Below are positions 62,101 to 64,000 of a stretch of 64,000 nucleotides of DNA, piece after piece. Source of the stretch: Glandiceps talaboti (lineage: Eukaryota; Hemichordata; Enteropneusta; Spengelidae). The stretch is from NCBI RefSeq assembly GCF_964340395.1, contig NC_135553.1:9996501-10060500 (forward strand), read 5' to 3'. The position numbers and the translations under genes are program-made. Within the stretch, counting starts at the first letter, position 1; each line of letters starts with the position of its first letter. Under the pieces are notes generated by a model. It saw nothing but the letters and a program-made list of their open reading frames with translations, did no database searches and was not told where the DNA came from.

Positions 62101-63471
62101 AAGAAAAGATGTATGCACCGAGAGAAAACTGAAAAAAAATATATAAATGAATGAATAAGTAAATAAATAAATAAATAAACAAAGAAAGAAAGAAAAGTAC
62201 AATCGACCTACATGTATGTACTGAATGTTCTGATAGAAGTCAATCTGGTTGAATTTATTGAGGGTGTATCGTAATTTCTTGTCAGTTTAACTTATTCATA
62301 GACTATTAAGATATGTTGTGTCACCCATCCGCCCTCACTGGCTTCTTCTCATGGGAGGGGTTGACCGATATGTGAGGGCACCCTTTCCTGGCGTACCTTA
62401 CAGACTAACTTTATCAGGGTGTTTTTGAAGAACTGTACAGCACATTTCTTCGAAGATTATAAATAGAATAAAAATTGTGTTTTTAGCAATCTGGGCTAAA
62501 ACCACTCACTTATATCTTGAGTGTTAGACTAACTAATCTATGATTCACACACTTTGAGTTTTAAATCAGATCAAATTATATGGATTCACAATATTTAAAC
62601 TAATGTTATCATTCCTGCATAGTGATTATGTTTTGTTTGATTTTTGTAGTGAAGTAACAGAAGATGAGCCAACCGCCAAGAAAGCAAGAACTGCTACCGT
62701 TGTTGTCAACCAGCCAGCACAGCCTGATAAAGTTTTATTGGACCATGTACTGGATAGTTCTGTATTCTATGAAGAGGTGATAGTCTAAATATATACTGTG
62801 TTAATTTACATATCACTTTTATTCCTAAGGTTTTTGTCTGTTTTCTTCCACTTGTCGTCTGGTGGTAGAATACACTTCAGGAACCAATTTTCTCTTTAAA
62901 AAATCTCCAACTTTATCTCCTGGACCTTTATAAATAATAAAAGAAATGAGGGTTTTCACTGTCTTCTTTTCAGGAAAATTAAGTATCTTTTATTTTTCCA
63001 TGAGTTTCACAGTATTTAGTAGCCATATTGGATTCTAAAATCATGGCTTAATTTTGATAACATTTTGACCTCGATTTCAACATTTGGTACGATAACCCCC
63101 AAATTCTTATTCTTGTTTTTATTTAAGAATCTGAGTGTTCACAAACCTTTAAAGTAACAGCAAAAAGTAAGATTTTATTTCCCATGGTGCATGTTATTTT
63201 ATTTTTACAATGAATATGGCCAAATGTATTCCACAACTTGATAAATCACACAAAATTACAATGTTACCATAGTCAGATAAATTTTTTCTTAAAACTTTGT
63301 TCTTTGTTGCAGGCAGGAGAGTGGCCATTTGCTTCCTTCTGTGAACAGTTGAGTACTGATTTGTTCAGTCAGTCATGGGTAGTAAGACACGGTGCAGCTA
63401 CAGGACTCCGTGATGTCATCAAAGTTCATGGCAAAAGTGCCGGTAAAACTGTGGAATATCCAGTAGACCAG
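42064..63471 (+). CDS. BTAF1: BTAF1 (Mot1/TAF172), first 8 coding exons, N-terminal 334 aa; continues past the window
   Basis: Exons 42064-42074, 43354-43477, 52370-52487, 53458-53613, 55727-55884, 56303-56451, 62650-62776 and 63313-63471; 1002 nt, all GT-AG, phases 2,0,1,1,0,2,0,0. The start [20 protein letters not shown] matches human BTAF1 (MAVSRLDRLFILLDTGTTPVT). Also matched are [81 protein letters not shown] (basic, NLS-like) and the HEAT block [24 protein letters not shown]1 is a Snf2-family ATPase that uses ATP to remove TBP from DNA; these N-terminal HEAT repeats hold TBP, while the ATPase domain lies beyond the right edge. Introns 2 (8.9 kb) and 6 (6.2 kb) are long and repeat-filled. 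Confidence 0.96.
42484..42720. repeat. Two-copy tandem duplication (~110 bp)
   Basis: AATGGAACAAACAA...CAATGGTAG through ATATACTTCATTTTTGGAAA is repeated at 42588-42715 with an insertion. BTAF1 intron 1. Confidence 0.7.
42835..43168. mobile_element. Palindromic MITE, copy 3 of the 20934-21280 family
   Basis: TACAGTGGCAATATGGATGA at the left and the inverse of TACAGTGGCCACATGGATGA at the right, both bounded by TA, the clearest sign of a TA target. BTAF1 intron 1. Confidence 0.82.
45268..45727. mobile_element. MITE, AATCCGATGTAGTGTAC family, copy 3
   Basis: Left end AATCGGATTAAAATCCGATG and TAGTGTACACG, right end the inverse, CTACATCGGATTTTAATCAG. The central segment (CGGGTACAGTACTTCAG, ACAATGTTATCGTTATTGTT) is shared with the copies at 32549 and 33403. 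Confidence 0.88.
47252..47411. mobile_element. 160-bp MITE, CAGTGTTTTTTGC ends
   Basis: CAGTGTTTTTTGCTAAGGTG at the left and CCACCCTTTGCAAAAACACT followed by G at the right. Related to 15860-16007 and, more distantly, to 23235-23470. Confidence 0.75.
48415..48789. mobile_element. MITE-like foldback, AGGCCTAAAAAA ends (copy 2)
   Basis: AAGGCCTAAAAAATTGTTTG at the left, and AACTGGAACCAAGCAATTTT at the right as its inverse. The inner AAAAACTAGGTAGGGTCGGG block is the inverse of CCCGACCCCACCTAGTTTTT in copy 1. Confidence 0.75.
51561..51793 (+). pseudogene. Coding-like fragment of unknown origin in BTAF1 intron 2
   Basis: The translation has the composition of real protein ([30 protein letters not shown], then [18 protein letters not shown] in another frame) and ends in a stop. 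The reading frame is not continuous and no family is recognised. It may be a relic of a gene copy or a chance run; no intact protein can be inferred. Confidence 0.3.
52075..52325. mobile_element. MITE-like element with CCAATATTTTTCTTCATTC hairpin (inverted copy)
   Basis: Starts with GAATGAAGAAAAATATTGG (52098-52116) and continues through CAAAACCAGTGATGTAGACA and ATTCCATATTTTTTATTGAA, the inverse of the copies at 21770 and 39545. Just upstream of BTAF1 exon 3. Confidence 0.65.
54030..54160. repeat. Poly-C / poly-A / CA low-complexity tract
   Basis: Poly-C, then about 40 A, then (CA)n and mixed A/C runs in BTAF1 intron 4. A tandem pair of ~85-bp C/A-rich units (CCCCTAACCAACCAACC, CCTCCTCCCAAAATAAATGG) follows at 54365-54535. 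Confidence 0.9.
54908..54934. repeat. (GATA)n microsatellite
   Basis: About six GATA units in BTAF1 intron 4; a (TTA)n run follows at 55075-55094. Confidence 0.9.
56599..57246 (+). repeat. Ten-copy ~65-bp minisatellite in BTAF1 intron 6
   Basis: Ten units built of GGCCTTGCTGGGCCTCTAAT, GTCAGCTCTGTTTGATTCTG and TGTAGGAGTGGGTTTATCTC. Every unit contains the acceptor-like TTTGATTCTGTGTAG/GAG. Two alternating subtypes (CTCTGTTTGATTC and CTCAGTTTGATTT) indicate higher-order duplication. It starts some 150 bases after the exon-6 donor. Confidence 0.92.
57246..57363. repeat. (TACG/TATG)n tetranucleotide microsatellite
   Basis: Mixed TACG and TATG tetramers directly abutting the last minisatellite unit; TACG tracts are self-complementary. 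Confidence 0.92.
57777..58180. repeat. Dispersed repeat, copy 2 (first copy 4603-4960)
   Basis: Matches 4603-4960 through AGATTACTTGCACCAGTG, CATGCAAATGAGGA, CAGAACCCCATGCC and GGGGTTCTGTCATA. Inner inverted arms ACAGAACCCCATGCC/GTCATGGGGTTCTGT at 57979-58178. Confidence 0.7.
59080..59190. repeat. (CTGT)n then (GT)n microsatellite
   Basis: A short CTGT run followed by about 45 uninterrupted GT units. The antisense His-Thr open frame through it is an artefact. Confidence 0.95.
59199..60260. repeat. Two adjacent degenerate minisatellites
   Basis: 59199-59680 has about four ~130-bp units (AAACCACTGGGCAGATTG, GATATGCAAATTAGGG). 59720-60260 has about five ~110-bp units (TGCAAATATGCCTAGCAACA, ATGCCCATAGCAACAGCCAA, GATCACATATATTGCAAAGA). 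Both are direct repeats in BTAF1 intron 6 next to a (GT)n run. Confidence 0.85.
60733..61140. repeat. ~93-bp minisatellite bounded by poly-G and poly-C
   Basis: Three to four units (GGCAGAGATCAGGATGGACA, CTGTAACAAACAACAAATCA, TTCCTTGGGCCAAAGATA) start at a poly-G tract near 60745 and end before a poly-C tract at 61124-61140. Confidence 0.8.
61290..62150. repeat. Degenerate tandem repeat with AGGCCTACAGAAAAAA unit
   Basis: Loosely spaced units (TTAGGCCTACAGAAAAAACC, TATGCTCTGAGGAAAAACTG, TAGTCAGTCTATA) recur near 61300, 61470, 61600 and 62090 at variable intervals. Confidence 0.55.
62303..62410. mobile_element. Short foldback (copy of the 10166-10271 element)
   Basis: AGACTATTAAGATATGTTGT at the left and GGCGTACCTTACAGACTAAC at the right; the core CTCATGGGAGGGGTTGACCG matches copy 1. 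Lies some 240 bases upstream of BTAF1 exon 7. Confidence 0.65.
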
Positions 63472-63565
63472 GTAGGAATCTTCTACAGTTTTCACTATAT
63501 GCATAGTTTTGTAAGAGTAAATTTGCATTGTCAATAATGTAATCTGTATTATTCCAACTGGAGTT

Positions 63566-63800
63566 GCAATGGTTGAATGGTTAGAGTGGTCAGCTCAGAA
63601 TCTGTAAGTGCTAGCCTTGCCAATGCCTTTAAGTTATGTTTCTGCAATGGCTGAAGGAAGTCCTCAGGTGTGATTTGAGCCATTACTGTGCCCCCATCAA
63701 CTCAGCTCAGCTGTATATGTGGGAACCTGGTAGGAGAAAGGTTTCTATGTGAAGGGTATGATCCTGTGTGCTCACAGAGGCTAGGTCCATGCCGGGATAA
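63566..63800 (+). mobile_element. tRNA-derived SINE-like copy
   Basis: The head GCAATGGTTGAATGGTTAGA followed by GTGGTCAGCTC is like a tRNA with an A box, followed by a body shared with 20042-20330 (GGTTTCTATGTGAAGG, CACAGAGGCTAGGTCCATGC). The tail is ATAATAATAAT. In the intron after BTAF1 exon 8. Confidence 0.6.
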
Positions 63801-64000
63801 TAATAATATTGTAAAGTTGTTTGAACATAGAGTAGGAAAGGGCTGTATAAAAATTATACTTATTCTATTATTTAAATTTTATTGATGTGGTTGGCATGTC
63901 AGTCTTTATACCCACAAGATATTAATTTCCCTTATTTGGTAAATGTCTCAAAAAAGAGTCTAGAAAGGATAGGTATGCTATCTTTTCTATACAGTGATAC

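Noticed and set aside
1-64000. Virus-like or LTR elements, reverse transcriptase, integrase, capsid genes
   Set aside because: Looked for the usual protein motifs and terminal direct repeats and saw none; the mobile DNA here consists of short non-coding elements.
1-64000. tRNA and rRNA genes
   Set aside because: No full cloverleaf with A and B boxes and no rRNA core was recognised; tRNA-like heads occur only in SINE-like copies.

Overview
The window is animal nuclear DNA: AT-rich, intron-dense and full of short dispersed repeats. All six genes recognised are split by GT-AG introns and use the standard code. CEP95, a NOL12/Rrp17-type nucleolar protein, BTAF1 and a PDAP1-like protein together point to a bilaterian animal. 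The exon sizes, low GC and crowd of small hairpin transposons suggest a marine invertebrate (hemichordate, lophotrochozoan or similar), but the species cannot be fixed from sequence alone. No bacterial operon, CRISPR array, rRNA, recognisable tRNA gene or virus-like element was seen.

Layout. The genes alternate strands strictly, giving three head-to-head pairs in a row. Pair 1: the last visible exon of a PDAP1-like gene (minus, 72-163, cut by the left edge) and an unrecognised single-pass membrane protein (plus, 2500-7611, 5 exons, 690 aa). Pair 2: CEP95 (minus, 12487-27048, 20 exons, 981 aa) and a helix-hairpin-helix (HhH-GPD-like) nuclear protein (plus, 28947-34694, 240 aa). Pair 3: NOL12 (minus, 37797-41451, 5 exons, 204 aa) and the first 8 coding exons of BTAF1/Mot1 (plus, 42064-63471, 334 aa so far, running off the right edge). 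The splice phases of every model add up to an open frame. Two divergent promoters carry YY1-like ATGGCGG motifs.

Function. There is no operon-like pathway. The recognised genes are housekeeping: centrosome (CEP95), pre-rRNA processing (NOL12), TBP recycling (BTAF1), a growth-factor-associated phosphoprotein (PDAP1) and a probable DNA-binding HhH protein of unknown role.

The rest is intron and intergenic DNA holding at least ten families of short non-autonomous DNA transposons (MITE-like, often complete foldbacks), tRNA-derived SINE-like copies, several minisatellites and many microsatellites. Two coding exons (CEP95 exon 15 and exon 3 of the HhH gene) have partial tandem copies in the adjacent intron. 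The most notable items are the unknown membrane protein with a possible second start exon, a 437-bp near-perfect palindrome with 7-bp target duplications, the exon duplications, a ten-copy minisatellite whose unit carries a splice-acceptor-like motif, and a DR1-type nuclear-receptor half-site array.
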